Assembly: GCF_003389455.1 (NCBI RefSeq) | Contig: NZ_QUAC01000171.1 | Location: forward strand, 1-42,696 | Direction: 5' to 3' | From: Streptomyces inhibens | Lineage (GTDB): Bacteria > Actinomycetota > Actinomycetes > Streptomycetales > Streptomycetaceae | Length of the DNA stretch: 42,696 nt | Shown here: positions 9,062-16,258 of the stretch, one piece after another | Position numbering within the stretch: position 1 is the stretch's first letter | How the letters are laid out: each line of letters starts with the position of its first letter | Notes under the pieces: model-generated | Seen by the model: only the letters and a program-made list of their open reading frames with translations | Told to the model about the DNA's origin: nothing | Databases searched by the model: none | Translations under genes and position numbers: made by a program

Positions 9062-9123
9062 TGTAGTTTCAGACTTCTTTGCAGGTTCTGGAGCAGGGCA
9101 ACCCTTTGGCCCAAGGAGGGCTT

Positions 9124-9327
9124 ATGGCTACCGGAACCGTCAAGTGGTTCAACGCTGAAAAGGGCTTCGGCTTCATCGCCCAGGACGGCGGCGGCCCGGA
9201 TGTCTTCGTCCACTACTCGGCGATCAACGCCTCTGGTTTCCGCTCCCTGGAGGAGAACCAGCAGGTGAACTTCGACGTCACGCAGGGCCCGAAGGGTCCG
9301 CAGGCGGAGAACGTTACGCCGGTCTAA
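9124..9327 (+). CDS. Cold-shock protein, CspA family
   Basis: A 67-residue single cold-shock domain ([20 protein letters not shown] at the start). RNP1 (KGFGFI) and RNP2 (VFVHY) RNA-binding motifs are intact, and the length is that of a stand-alone CspA/ScoF-type RNA chaperone. It acts in the cytoplasm by melting mRNA structure. The ATG at 9124 follows a near-perfect AAGGAGGG ribosome site. An extended reading frame upstream of that ATG is not conserved in character and is ignored. A long leader with a strong hairpin precedes it and a strong terminator follows, so this is a monocistronic, probably abundant transcript. Confidence 0.95.
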   Translation: MATGTVKWFNAEKGFGFIAQDGGGPDVFVHYSAINASGFRSLEENQQVNFDVTQGPKGPQAENVTPV

Positions 9328-9372
9328 GTTGCCCGGCCCGGAATAATTCCAGGTCGCCCCAAGCAGTACCCA

Positions 9373-9420
9373 AGGAGCCTCGCTCCGCCACTTCGGTGGC
9401 GAGCGGGGCTCCTGCCTTTT
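9373..9420 (+). terminator. Rho-independent terminator of the cold-shock gene
   Basis: A long GC-rich stem (AGGAGCC...GGGCTCCT) with an inner GCCAC-TTCG-GTGGC tetraloop hairpin is followed by GCCTTTT. It is the clearest intrinsic terminator in the window. Confidence 0.85.
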
Positions 9421-9691
9421 GATTGCGGCCTGATTTACCGACGATATAAATGGCCACTACATGAACTTTTACCGTCCGGCGCATTACGCAGCGCGTAACG
9501 CGTAACTCGGCACCGAATTGCCCGCCCGGCAGTTCACCGCGGGGGCTTACGGGCCCAGGCAATCGGACCACGCCCGATGACGGCCAATGGCGACGCCCAA
9601 TGACGCATCCGGCCGCCGGGCTGCCGTGGCGGTCGCTCGCTTCCGGCTTACGAAATCGCGCCAGTTGCGGAAGCGAGGACAGGCCGGCGAC
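9421..9691. other. Non-coding stretch at the left side of the accessory region
   Basis: No convincing coding frame was seen in these 271 bases. The left part is AT-richer than its surroundings (around GATATAAATGGCC). A short inverted repeat TTACGC-AGC-GCGTAA lies at 9484-9498, next to a second GCGTAAC copy. No recognisable attachment site or tRNA is present. Confidence 0.4.
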
Positions 9692-10135
9692 TCAGAAGAA
9701 GACCGTGAGCAGCAAGGGCACAACCGAGGCCGAGACCGCAGCACCGGCGATGGCCAGGGCGATACGCGGTGTGCGCCAGCGCAGATTCCATGGGAAAACG
9801 CAGGAGAGCAGGGCCAAGCCGACACCGGTCAGGTAGAGGTAGGGCGCGCTCTTCAGGGGGACCATGACGCTGTCCGGGCAGCTGTCGGGGCCACAGGAGT
9901 CCGTAGCCATGGTCGCGAAGCCCAAGAGGAAGAAGGCGGGCAGATAGAGGCTCGCGATAACGGAAAGCGCGATCAGCGGCGGACACCACCACTTACGGTC
10001 ACGGGCCTTCTGCGCCGACGGGTGACCGGCCGGACTCCGGGGCACGGCGGCGGTCGCAACGTGGTCCGCGCCGACAGGCCGTGACACGTGGTCGTACGGG
10101 ACGGGCTGCGGCGGCCGAGCAGGCGCATGGGTCAT
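9692..10135 (-). CDS. Small integral membrane protein, unknown
   Basis: 147 residues. About 45 Pro-rich cytoplasmic residues are followed by three hydrophobic segments: WWCPPLIALSVIASLYLPAF at about 49-68, YLYLTGVGLALLSCVF near 98-113 and a C-terminal IALAIAGAAVSASVVPLLLT near 124-143. A four-residue-spaced cysteine pair (DSCGPDSCPD) lies in the loop between the first two and may form a disulfide outside the cell. The layout resembles small DUF4190/DUF4870-like actinobacterial membrane proteins, but I do not recognise the family. GGAGGG lies 13 bases before the ATG at 10135; an in-frame TTG at 10147 is too close to that site to be preferred. Confidence 0.65.
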   Translation of the reverse strand: MTHAPARPPQPVPYDHVSRPVGADHVATAAVPRSPAGHPSAQKARDRKWWCPPLIALSVIASLYLPAFFLLGFATMATDSCGPDSCPDSVMVPLKSAPYLYLTGVGLALLSCVFPWNLRWRTPRIALAIAGAAVSASVVPLLLTVFF

Positions 10136-10280
10136 GGTGGTAGTCAACCCTCCAGGGCGCGGAGTGCCATCAGGAAATGTACTCAGCCAGGTGCGGACAA
10201 GTACTCACCCCGCGGCAGCCAGCAAGGATCGGGCACCGAGCAGGCGCATAGAGCAGGTGTGCGGATCGCGCGTATCGAAC

Positions 10281-10299
10281 TGATCACGGAAAGTGGTCA
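10281..10299. promoter_or_regulatory. Operator-like inverted repeat before the Cys-rich peptide gene
   Basis: TGATCAC-GGAAA-GTGGTCA has 7-base arms with one mismatch. It lies 33 bases before the ATG at 10333 (9 bases before an alternative ATG at 10309). Confidence 0.35.
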
Positions 10300-10332
10300 C
10301 ATCGGAACATGACGCGGCCTACGGTGGGCAAG

Positions 10333-10470
10333 ATGAGCGAGAACATGCCCCCGCAGAAGCCCTGCCCCGACTGCGGTGGCAGAGGAACCGTGGACTGGGA
10401 GACGCAGACCGGCGACAAGGTCACCACACAGTGCTCCGGATGCGGCGGCACCGGAACCGTCCTGGCATAG
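10333..10470 (+). CDS. 45-residue DnaJ-type zinc-finger peptide
   Basis: A short frame reads MSENMPPQKPCPDCGGRGTV and later CSGCGGTGTVLA. The two CxxCxGxG motifs (CPDCGGRG and CSGCGGTG) are those of the DnaJ central zinc finger, here with nothing else attached. An in-frame ATG at 10309 would add eight residues; the ribosome site is weak for both. It is 11 bases upstream of the next Cys-rich gene, so the two are probably co-transcribed. Stand-alone peptides of this kind are common but uncharacterised in actinobacteria; a zinc-dependent binding or chaperone-adaptor role is inference. Confidence 0.6.
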   Translation: MSENMPPQKPCPDCGGRGTVDWETQTGDKVTTQCSGCGGTGTVLA

Positions 10471-10481
10471 GGGAGGCAGAC

Positions 10482-10793
10482 GTGGCGGCCTTTAGTAGGA
10501 ACGGCAAGCCGGTCGGCCTGGACGCGCAGTACGTCGGCAAGCTGCCGTGCTCGACCTGCGGAATACGGTCGATGAAGCTGCCCGGGCGGCAGGGCGGCCT
10601 GTGCATCCCCTGCTATGCCGAGGAGTGTTCGGCCGCGGGGCGACGGGCGGCGACGGCCGGTGCGTGGGTCACGGCGAATTTCGTGGGCGACCCGTGTCTT
10701 GCATGCGGGTCGAGGTCCGTCGACGCCAACGGCTGGGCGTTCTGGTGCAACTCCTGCGATATGCAGACGGCGGTGGCGCTGCCGCCGCGATGA
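10482..10793 (+). CDS. 103-residue double zinc-ribbon protein
   Basis: Four CxxC-type knuckles (CSTC, CIPC, CLAC, CNSC) are arranged in two pairs about 17-18 residues apart, consistent with two treble-clef or ribbon zinc sites at about 24-45 and 71-92. GGGAGG lies 5 bases before the GTG start at 10482. I do not recognise the family; no nuclease or other catalytic motif is seen. It follows the DnaJ-finger peptide at 11 bases and precedes the 840-residue TPR protein by 139 bases on the same strand. Nucleic acid or protein binding is likely from the fold alone. Confidence 0.65.
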   Translation: MAAFSRNGKPVGLDAQYVGKLPCSTCGIRSMKLPGRQGGLCIPCYAEECSAAGRRAATAGAWVTANFVGDPCLACGSRSVDANGWAFWCNSCDMQTAVALPPR

Positions 10794-10876
10794 GCCCACC
10801 GCGGTGATGGGTGCGGCAGTTGGTTGCCCTGTCTACAACGGCCTTCATGCGTAGCGTGGAAGGTGAGGCACGAGCA

Positions 10877-10899
10877 GAGTACGGTCCCCGGCCGTACTC
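10877..10899. promoter_or_regulatory. Hairpin/operator upstream of the TPR gene
   Basis: GAGTACGG-TCCCCGG-CCGTACTC, perfect 8-base arms, ends 33 bases before the ATG at 10933. It could be an operator or the terminator of the small upstream genes. Confidence 0.4.
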
Positions 10900-10932
10900 G
10901 CTGTCGCACCACCGCACGCCCCGAAGTCCCCC

Positions 10933-13455
10933 ATGTTCAACGGCCGAGAAGAAAACGAACGCAGCCTGACGGCGCCGCTGCCGGCTCCCCGGTTTGTGGC
11001 CTGGTGGGTATGGAGCGGCATGGGCCTTCTCGGCTTGATTGGTGTGTTGTGGTGGTCAGCGGACACGAAAGGGACCTCTACAGGCGCACGGCTGGCGATC
11101 TTCCTGGTCCTGATGCTGCTCGTGTATTTGCTGTGGAGGGCAACGCGAGCCTGGCTGGCTTACAAGCCGGGAGCGGTGGACGTACAGCAATTGGAGGACG
11201 CCACGCCGGCAAGCACCCCCAAACCGTCCGACGTCGACCTGACGGCCAAGCTGCGCCAGCGGCTGTCCGACAGCAGCATGTATCCGCCGACGACGCTGCC
11301 CGCCCAGGCCCCGCCCGAAACGTTCTTGGAACTGCTCGGCGATGTCGAGATCGATCCCAAAAAGCTGGGAACCGCGCTACCAAGACTGCTCAGCCGACTA
11401 CGTCCAAAGCTGGCCTACCGGGTCGGAGGGGTCCTCCAGTTCCGCAAGATGGCGCCGGATCAGTTCGGAATGACAGTCACCGTTACCGCGTTCCTGTTCG
11501 GCGGCTCGCGCGCGACAACCATTTGGGGAAGCGATTGGAACGACGTCATTCGCAAAGCCAGCAGCTGGGTCATCAGCACGCTGTTGCCCGTCACCCGAGC
11601 GGGCAGGATGCCGCCCTGGCGCCGGTGGTGGGGGCGAGAGCTCAATCCCGAGTTGTATGAGGCGTACCAGGAGGCGAACGAGCTGAGCCGCGCCGGGCGG
11701 CATCTTGAGGCACTGGAAAAGTACTTCACCACGGTAAGGCTCGACCCCAAGAACCCCTACCTACGGGCCGAACTGGCGGAGACACAGGAGAAGTTGGGGC
11801 TGCACATCGATGCGCTCGACACCTGCCAAAGGGCGCTCGCGCTCGACGGGCAGTATGCAGGCAGTTATCGAGAACGTCTATGGCTAGGGCGTCACCGACT
11901 CCGATATTTCTGGCATCCGCGCCGCTTCCGTGAATTGCTGGGCCTCCGGTACCGCAATTCGATCATCCTTGGCACCGCCGAGGTGACGGCAGATCAGTGG
12001 TGCAATGGCAAGGGAACCAATGGCGAACATACGGGTAAGAACCTGACACCGCTCCTTGTGGAGCGGTACTGGCCCACCGTCCCACGCTTGACCGGAACTG
12101 GACAGAACGAGCAAACCTGCAAGGATTCACTGTGGAAAATGTTGACGAATAGAGCGGACCGAGAAAAGATTCGCCTGGTCTTTCAACTTGCTTCCTGGCA
12201 GGAGACGAAACTTCTTGCCCGGGATAACAAATGGGCCAGCGTCTGGCTCTACTGGCCTGTTTTGCTGTGGAGTTGGGCTCGGATGATCTGGCCCGCTGCG
12301 TACTACCAAAGCGTGCGCGGCCCTCGACCTCCGGTTACCCTCGGAGCCTTTCGGGTCAACCGTAAGGCCTGGGCACCATTGCGCCTGGCCTGGGCCAGCT
12401 GGGCGTACAACGAGAGCCGAGGAGAGCGGGAAAGGCGCGCTCAAACTGGCTGGGGCGCTAGATCCAAGATCGCCTGGAATGGACTGAACGTCAAATTTCT
12501 CGAACGTAAGCTTCGGTCCGCGACCCGGAGGGCGCGCGGCGACTGGCTCACCAACTACAACGTGGCGTGCGCCTACGCCGTTGCGGTGCAAGCCGATTGG
12601 GATGATGTGCACCGCCAGCGAGATCTCGCCCGGCACGCCGTCGAACACCTTGAGAAGGCAGTGCTGACCACCAGAAAGAACTTCACCATGGTTGAGCGAG
12701 CATGGCTAGTCGAGGAGGACCCCGATCTGACTCCGCTTCGAGATAAGAAGACGCCCGGGAATGAACTCTTCAATGATTTCGCGCGGACTGCGTACCCGAG
12801 GGCTGAAACGTTCGAGGAGAACCCTCCGGGCCGTCAACCCGACGAACAGCTAAGGGAGTACGACTACCGGCTCCTCGAAGAGACCGCCAAAGTGATGCAG
12901 CAGGTCTGGAATCGACGGAGCGAGACGGCAGACATTGATATTCAGCGCGCGGCAGAATGGCTTCGCACCGAGAGCAAGATCTGGATGTTCATACGACAGA
13001 TCTCTGGCAAGGAGAACAAATACAGGTGGCAGGACCGGGTGAGTCTGATCCACTATATCCAGGCCGACTGCCGGTCAGCGTCTTGCTCTGCCCCAGGATT
13101 CCCGCCCCCGTTGGTGCTGGACGAAACCACCTCCACGAACGCCCGGCCGGGTCCCACGAAGGTCGAGAATGCTCTGGCGACTTTGAACCGCGATATCGCA
13201 ACGGCACACGCCTACTCAACCAGCGATCAGGGCCAAAAACTTCTCCGGGAGCGCGCTGCGGACGGTGTGGCACGCCTGGATGCGCCGACGATCCGCCAGC
13301 TGTCCATGGGGTACGCGGCGGCCTGGCAGACCCTCGACGACTGGCTGGAGCGGGAAGTCGATCACAGGCAGTTCCGCAAGGCCCTGGGAAGAGTTCCGCA
13401 GCTGACGCGACCGTTCCCCTCGACAGCTCACGGACCGCCGAACCTGGAGATTTGA
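10933..13455 (+). CDS. 840-residue membrane-anchored TPR protein, unknown function
   Basis: Two transmembrane helices near the N terminus (about 21-42 and 53-75) are followed by a soluble region. A domain at about 100-215 includes TVTVTAFLFGGSRATTIWGS. TPR-like helix pairs sit at about 240-310 (AYQEANELSRAGRHLEALEK and following) and around 539-575 (NYNVACAYAVAVQADWDD). A Trp-rich hydrophobic stretch lies at about 436-460 (WASVWLYWPVLLWSWARMIW) and may dip into the membrane. No enzymatic motif is recognised. Codon choice looks less GC-extreme than in neighbouring genes, suggesting acquisition. No ribosome site precedes the ATG; leaderless or weak translation, or a later start, is possible. 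It lies downstream of two Cys-rich small genes on the same strand. Confidence 0.7.
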   Translation: MFNGREENERSLTAPLPAPRFVAWWVWSGMGLLGLIGVLWWSADTKGTSTGARLAIFLVLMLLVYLLWRATRAWLAYKPGAVDVQQLEDATPASTPKPSDVDLTAKLRQRLSDSSMYPPTTLPAQAPPETFLELLGDVEIDPKKLGTALPRLLSRLRPKLAYRVGGVLQFRKMAPDQFGMTVTVTAFLFGGSRATTIWGSDWNDVIRKASSWVISTLLPVTRAGRMPPWRRWWGRELNPELYEAYQEANELSRAGRHLEALEKYFTTVRLDPKNPYLRAELAETQEKLGLHIDALDTCQRALALDGQYAGSYRERLWLGRHRLRYFWHPRRFRELLGLRYRNSIILGTAEVTADQWCNGKGTNGEHTGKNLTPLLVERYWPTVPRLTGTGQNEQTCKDSLWKMLTNRADREKIRLVFQLASWQETKLLARDNKWASVWLYWPVLLWSWARMIWPAAYYQSVRGPRPPVTLGAFRVNRKAWAPLRLAWASWAYNESRGERERRAQTGWGARSKIAWNGLNVKFLERKLRSATRRARGDWLTNYNVACAYAVAVQADWDDVHRQRDLARHAVEHLEKAVLTTRKNFTMVERAWLVEEDPDLTPLRDKKTPGNELFNDFARTAYPRAETFEENPPGRQPDEQLREYDYRLLEETAKVMQQVWNRRSETADIDIQRAAEWLRTESKIWMFIRQISGKENKYRWQDRVSLIHYIQADCRSASCSAPGFPPPLVLDETTSTNARPGPTKVENALATLNRDIATAHAYSTSDQGQKLLRERAADGVARLDAPTIRQLSMGYAAAWQTLDDWLEREVDHRQFRKALGRVPQLTRPFPSTAHGPPNLEI

Positions 13456-13459
13456 TCAG

Positions 13460-13750
13460 CTAGCCGATCAAGTCGGCCTTCACGGCCGTGATGAAGCGGT
13501 CCCAGGCGCCGGCCGGGATGAGCAGCGCCGCCCCGTCAGGGTTCTTGGAGTCCCGGACGGGGACGAGGCCCGGGAAGTCGTCGGCGACCTCGACGCAGTC
13601 GGCGCCTTCGGCGTTGCTGTAGCTGCTCTTGCGCCAGTTGGCGGCGCCGAGGAATCCTTCGGCGACCTCAAGGCATTCGCCGCCGTCACCATTGCTGTAG
13701 CTGCTCTTGCGCCAATGCGCAGCGCTCAAGTCAAGGTCCTTGCTGGCCAT
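13460..13750 (-). CDS. DUF397 protein with duplicated motif
   Basis: 96 residues. The DUF397 hallmark WRKSSYSN occurs twice, at about residues 12-19 and 33-40, each followed by a (E/D)C-(L/V)EVA segment; the C-terminal half (VRDSKNPDGAALLIPAGAWD) is the standard DUF397 ending. DUF397 proteins are small partners encoded next to XRE/DUF5753 regulators and control development or antibiotic production in Streptomyces (the whiJ and abaA-type loci). The ATG at 13750 follows GAGGA and overlaps the end of the upstream XRE gene by 20 bases, so translation is coupled. The duplicated N-terminal motif is unusual; most members have one. Confidence 0.88.
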   Translation of the reverse strand: MASKDLDLSAAHWRKSSYSNGDGGECLEVAEGFLGAANWRKSSYSNAEGADCVEVADDFPGLVPVRDSKNPDGAALLIPAGAWDRFITAVKADLIG

Positions 13751-14585
13751 TTCGGTAGTCCTCAGCCGCTTCTTCGATGATGGCAAGGGACGCCTCCGGT
13801 GGCAGTGCGGCGGCCCTGAGCCGATCGTATGCCTTGCGGTACTGCTTCACGAGGGCCGGATCGTCAATGGTCTGGCCGTGGTACGGCCCCTCCGTGTACA
13901 TCAGCGGCGGCTCGTCATCGAACTCCATGAACATGAGCGACAGTTCCATGAAGGGCCGGGTCAGCGCATTCCGCGGCAGGATCTGCAGAAAGACGCGACG
14001 CCCCCGCACCAAGGCGGCGATCTGGTCCAGCTGTTCGGCCATCGCCAAAGGCGGAAGGAGTGGGTTCGGGCGCACCAAGGACTCGTCCAGGATGACCCAG
14101 TACTCCAGCTTGCCCGGAGCGTCGAAGAGTTTGGCTCGCAGCAGCCGAGCCCGGACCTTCGCATCGACCTCCTCGGGGAGGTCGAGCGGATGCGTGGAGT
14201 GGACGACCGCCCGCGCATACGCTTCGGTCTGCAGCAAGCCCGGGATGAGCGCATTACTCCACCGCTCGATGGTCCGGGCCCGTGTCTCAGCCTCCGCGAT
14301 CGGCGCGAAGTACTCAGCGTGCGCGCCCCGCCTGGCCTTCCGTACGTCGTCGCAACGCCGCTCAAAGAACCCGTCGGTCTTCAGCACACGGTCCACATGA
14401 CGGGCCAGATCCGACGGCATGCGTCGCTTCCCGCGCTCGATCTCGCTCAGGTAGCTCACGCCGTAGAAGCTGCCCTCCACGAGAGCCTGGAGCGTGAGCC
14501 CCGCAGCCTCCCGCTTCCAGCGCAACTCCTTGCCGTAGAAAGCGGGGACGCTCGCCGAGCCGTCAATGTCCTTGGGTGCAGCCAT
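13731..14585 (-). CDS. WhiJ-type XRE regulator with DUF5753
   Basis: 284 residues: an XRE helix-turn-helix at about 18-75 (LRWKREAAGLTLQALVEGSF then YGVSYLSEIERGKRRMP) and a C-terminal DUF5753 domain (IPGLLQTEAYARAVV, then RVFLQILPRNA and the acidic FMEFDDEPPLMY). This is the classic WhiJ-like architecture of streptomycete developmental regulators that act with a DUF397 partner and a small ATPase. It shares a 112-base divergent promoter region with the 69-residue/ATPase pair, which contains a GTGACGTCAC palindrome. Function here, developmental or otherwise, is inferred from architecture; whether it is the orthologue of whiJ itself cannot be settled by eye. Confidence 0.88.
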   Translation of the reverse strand: MAAPKDIDGSASVPAFYGKELRWKREAAGLTLQALVEGSFYGVSYLSEIERGKRRMPSDLARHVDRVLKTDGFFERRCDDVRKARRGAHAEYFAPIAEAETRARTIERWSNALIPGLLQTEAYARAVVHSTHPLDLPEEVDAKVRARLLRAKLFDAPGKLEYWVILDESLVRPNPLLPPLAMAEQLDQIAALVRGRRVFLQILPRNALTRPFMELSLMFMEFDDEPPLMYTEGPYHGQTIDDPALVKQYRKAYDRLRAAALPPEASLAIIEEAAEDYRNGQQGP

Positions 14586-14642
14586 GGTTACCCGTTTCGC
14601 GCTTCACGCAGTGGAGTCCAATTCGCTTCCACGCTACGCCGC

Positions 14643-14652
14643 GTGACGTCAC
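14643..14652. promoter_or_regulatory. GTGACGTCAC palindrome in the divergent WhiJ-module promoter
   Basis: A perfect 10-base palindrome in the shared promoter region, with another CGTCAC at 14665-14670. The half-sites resemble the AGTGA/TCACT halves of BldD-type XRE boxes; the resemblance is by eye only. Confidence 0.4.
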
Positions 14653-14697
14653 TCTGTGAGGGCTTCGTCACAATGCGCACAGGGAGGCGTACCACTT

Positions 14698-14907
14698 ATG
14701 CCCAACCACATCCACGACGACGTACACGACTGCACCGAGTTGCTCCGCGCCGCACTCAAGGCCCACGGCATCACGTTGCCGTCACTCGGTGTCGATCTGC
14801 CGAGCCTCGTCGGCAGTTACGCGATTCCCCTCGTCGCCCTCGGCAACTGCAACACCGCCACCGCTCGCCGGCTGGCCGAGGCGCTGCGCAAGGCCGCCGT
14901 GCAATGA
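14698..14907 (+). CDS. Small protein of the WhiJ-type module
   Basis: 69 residues beginning MPNHIHDDVHDCTELLRAAL. It is mostly helical with a final LAEALRKAAVQ helix and has no catalytic motif. Proteins of this size with the pattern 'LxxALxxxGIxLPSLxVD' lie next to the small ATPase in WhiJ-like loci. GGGAGG lies about 10 bases before the ATG; an in-frame start at 14656 is possible. Its TGA overlaps the ATG of the ATPase gene (ATGA), so both are translationally coupled. Confidence 0.75.
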   Translation: MPNHIHDDVHDCTELLRAALKAHGITLPSLGVDLPSLVGSYAIPLVALGNCNTATARRLAEALRKAAVQ

Positions 14908-15275
14908 AGCGCCCGCTCACGCTTGAGCTGTTGGCCCTGCCCAAAGAAGTTCCCGTGGTCCGGCACGCCGTGCGCGAGCATCTGGGCGGGCCGTGCGCCG
15001 AGGTGCAGCTCTGCGTCACCGAAATACTGGGGAATGTGATCCGGCACCTCGGGGAGGGCACGCCCGTGACCGTCCGCATCAGGGGCGCCGACGGTGGCCG
15101 TACTCGCGTGGAGGTCAGCGATCCGGACCCCCGTGCGCTGCCGGTGCTGCTGGAGGCGACCGGTGAGGACGAGTCGGGGCGGGGCCTGGCGCTGCTGGAT
15201 GCCGTCTCCGTGCGGTGGGGCGTGCTGCGGGGCGGCGACGGCAAGACCGTGTGGTGCGAGCTGGCGGAGGCGTAG
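14904..15275 (+). CDS. RsbW-like HATPase, anti-sigma-factor-type kinase
   Basis: A 123-residue single GHKL domain. The N box is EILGNVIRHL, the G1 region DPDPRALP and the G2 region ESGRGLALLDAV, the layout of the RsbW/SpoIIAB-like ATPases abundant in Streptomyces. Such proteins bind partners in an ATP-dependent way; in WhiJ-like loci they accompany an XRE regulator and a DUF397 protein. The start overlaps the upstream stop by 4 bases and a hairpin terminator follows. No sigma-factor gene is adjacent, so the partner is unknown and is more likely within the WhiJ-type module. Confidence 0.88.
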   Translation: MKRPLTLELLALPKEVPVVRHAVREHLGGPCAEVQLCVTEILGNVIRHLGEGTPVTVRIRGADGGRTRVEVSDPDPRALPVLLEATGEDESGRGLALLDAVSVRWGVLRGGDGKTVWCELAEA

Positions 15276-15292
15276 TGCCGGAGATACGACAG

Positions 15293-15329
15293 ACCCCGTG
15301 CCACCTCCCCCACAGAGGTGACACGGGGT
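15293..15329 (+). terminator. Terminator of the ATPase operon
   Basis: ACCCCGTG-c-CACCTC pairs with GAGGTG-a-CACGGGGT, a 14-bp stem with one mismatch and a 7-base loop, 17 bases after the ATPase stop. Confidence 0.75.
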
Positions 15330-15369
15330 TCCAGTTTGACGCGGTAAAGGCCCCGGCTCCAGAGCGGAG

Positions 15370-15591
15370 TCACTTCCTTTCGTAAAGCGCGGCTATGTCT
15401 TTGGCGAAATCTCGGGCCACGGCGGACCGGCGCAGCTTCAGAGATGGGGTGAGATGCCCGGTTTCCTCACTGAAGTCCGCCGGAATCACCGCGAAATGAC
15501 GAATGGATTCGGCCCGGGAGACCGGATCGTTGGCGTCATCGACGGCGCGCTGGAGATCGGCCAGCAAGCGCCCGTCGTGAACCAGTTCCTC
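15370..15591 (-). pseudogene. C-terminal remnant of a long-chain acyl-CoA synthetase (FadD15-like)
   Basis: Only about 73 residues survive. They contain the end of an AMP-forming fatty acyl-CoA ligase: LQRAVDDANDPVSRAESIRH, then FSEETGHLTPSLKLRRSAV, which carries the TPSLKLRR segment with the catalytic A10-type Lys. The frame stays open to 15702, but upstream of about 15591 the residues are no longer ligase-like and another element begins. The adenylation core is gone, so the piece cannot be functional. The break point coincides with the Tn3-type transposase tail on the opposite strand, which suggests transposon-linked deletion. Confidence 0.75.
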
Positions 15592-15617
15592 AGGCGGCAC
15601 GTTCTGCTTCTTGTGCA

Positions 15618-15814
15618 GAGGAGGGCGCCATCGACCCCGAGGACCTGGCCCACGTCTCGCCGTAGTGACCAAGCACATCCGCCGCTTCGGCGAGTACTCC
15701 ACCCATGAACTCGGCCTCCAGCCCGAGGCGTACGACCCGCACCTGGACGTCGACTTCAGCCCGCTCCGCGGCGACAGCCCGCCCGCACCGGACGGCTACA
15801 GCCAGGCGTCCTGA
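15618..15814 (+). pseudogene. C-terminal remnant of a Tn3-family transposase, frameshifted
   Basis: Read from 15618 the frame gives EEGAIDPEDLAHVSP, then hits TAG. Shifting by one base at 15664/15665 continues VTKHIRRFGEYSTHELGLQP and AYDPHLDVDF to the TGA at 15812. The joined reading '...DPEDLAHVSPY-VTKHIRRFGEY...' is the typical end of Tn3-family TnpA ('LSPYxTxHIxRFGxY'). One base is missing where TAC GTG is expected, so this is both truncated and frameshifted. No terminal inverted repeat was found nearby. Family assignment rests on remembered motif pattern. Confidence 0.65.
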
Positions 15815-15856
15815 TCCAGGCGAGCGAGTCCGCCGTGCCGCTGTGAAGCCGCGGGT

Positions 15857-16258
15857 TCAGATGCTCCAGTTGCGTGAGCACAGGACGAGCAGGTACCCGT
15901 CAGGGTCGGCGACGGTCACGCCGTACTTGTCCCAGTAGGGGTTGTGCGCGGGAACCCTGGTGCCCCCATTGACCTCCAGGCGGTCGACCAGGGCTTGGTC
16001 GACCGGGGCGCCGAGGTAGACGACGAACAGGTCGTCCACTGTCGGGGTGGGTTCGAGCGGCTGTTCGGGGTCATGCGTGAGTTCGAAGTGCCAGGCGGCG
16101 CCCGGCGGGCCGACCATCAGGAGGTCGTGCTCACCCGTGACTCGCTCAGTGGAGCGCCACAGGATGTCCAGGCCGAGACCGTCTACGTAGAAGCGCTCGG
16201 CGGCTGCGAGGTTCCGTGAGGGCCGGGCCACCCGGATCCGGGTCGTGGAGTCGATCAC
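15857..16258 (-). CDS. VOC (glyoxalase/bleomycin-resistance) family protein
   Basis: 133 residues with the betaalphabetabetabeta repeats of the vicinal-oxygen-chelate fold: RPSRNLAAAERFYVDGLGLD near the start, then FELTH, and KYGVTVADPDGYLLVLCS at the end. It is most like dioxygenase/glyoxalase-type stand-alone members of unknown substrate. The GTG start at 16258 overlaps the cupin stop (GTGA), so it is the last gene of a four-gene minus-strand operon starting with a nitroreductase under a MarR-type regulator. The metal ligands expected in active enzymes are only partly evident (His near residue 57, Glu absent from a clear site). Confidence 0.85.
   Translation of the reverse strand: MIDSTTRIRVARPSRNLAAAERFYVDGLGLDILWRSTERVTGEHDLLMVGPPGAAWHFELTHDPEQPLEPTPTVDDLFVVYLGAPVDQALVDRLEVNGGTRVPAHNPYWDKYGVTVADPDGYLLVLCSRNWSI

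Noticed and set aside
10116..10249. 13-base direct repeat CGAGCAGGCGCAT (10116-10128 and 10237-10249) as attachment-site repeats
   Set aside because: Too short, only two copies, no integrase or tRNA nearby; chance or small duplication is enough.
15370..15702. Functional 110-residue protein
   Set aside because: Only the last about 73 residues resemble an acyl-CoA synthetase tail; the rest is junction sequence.
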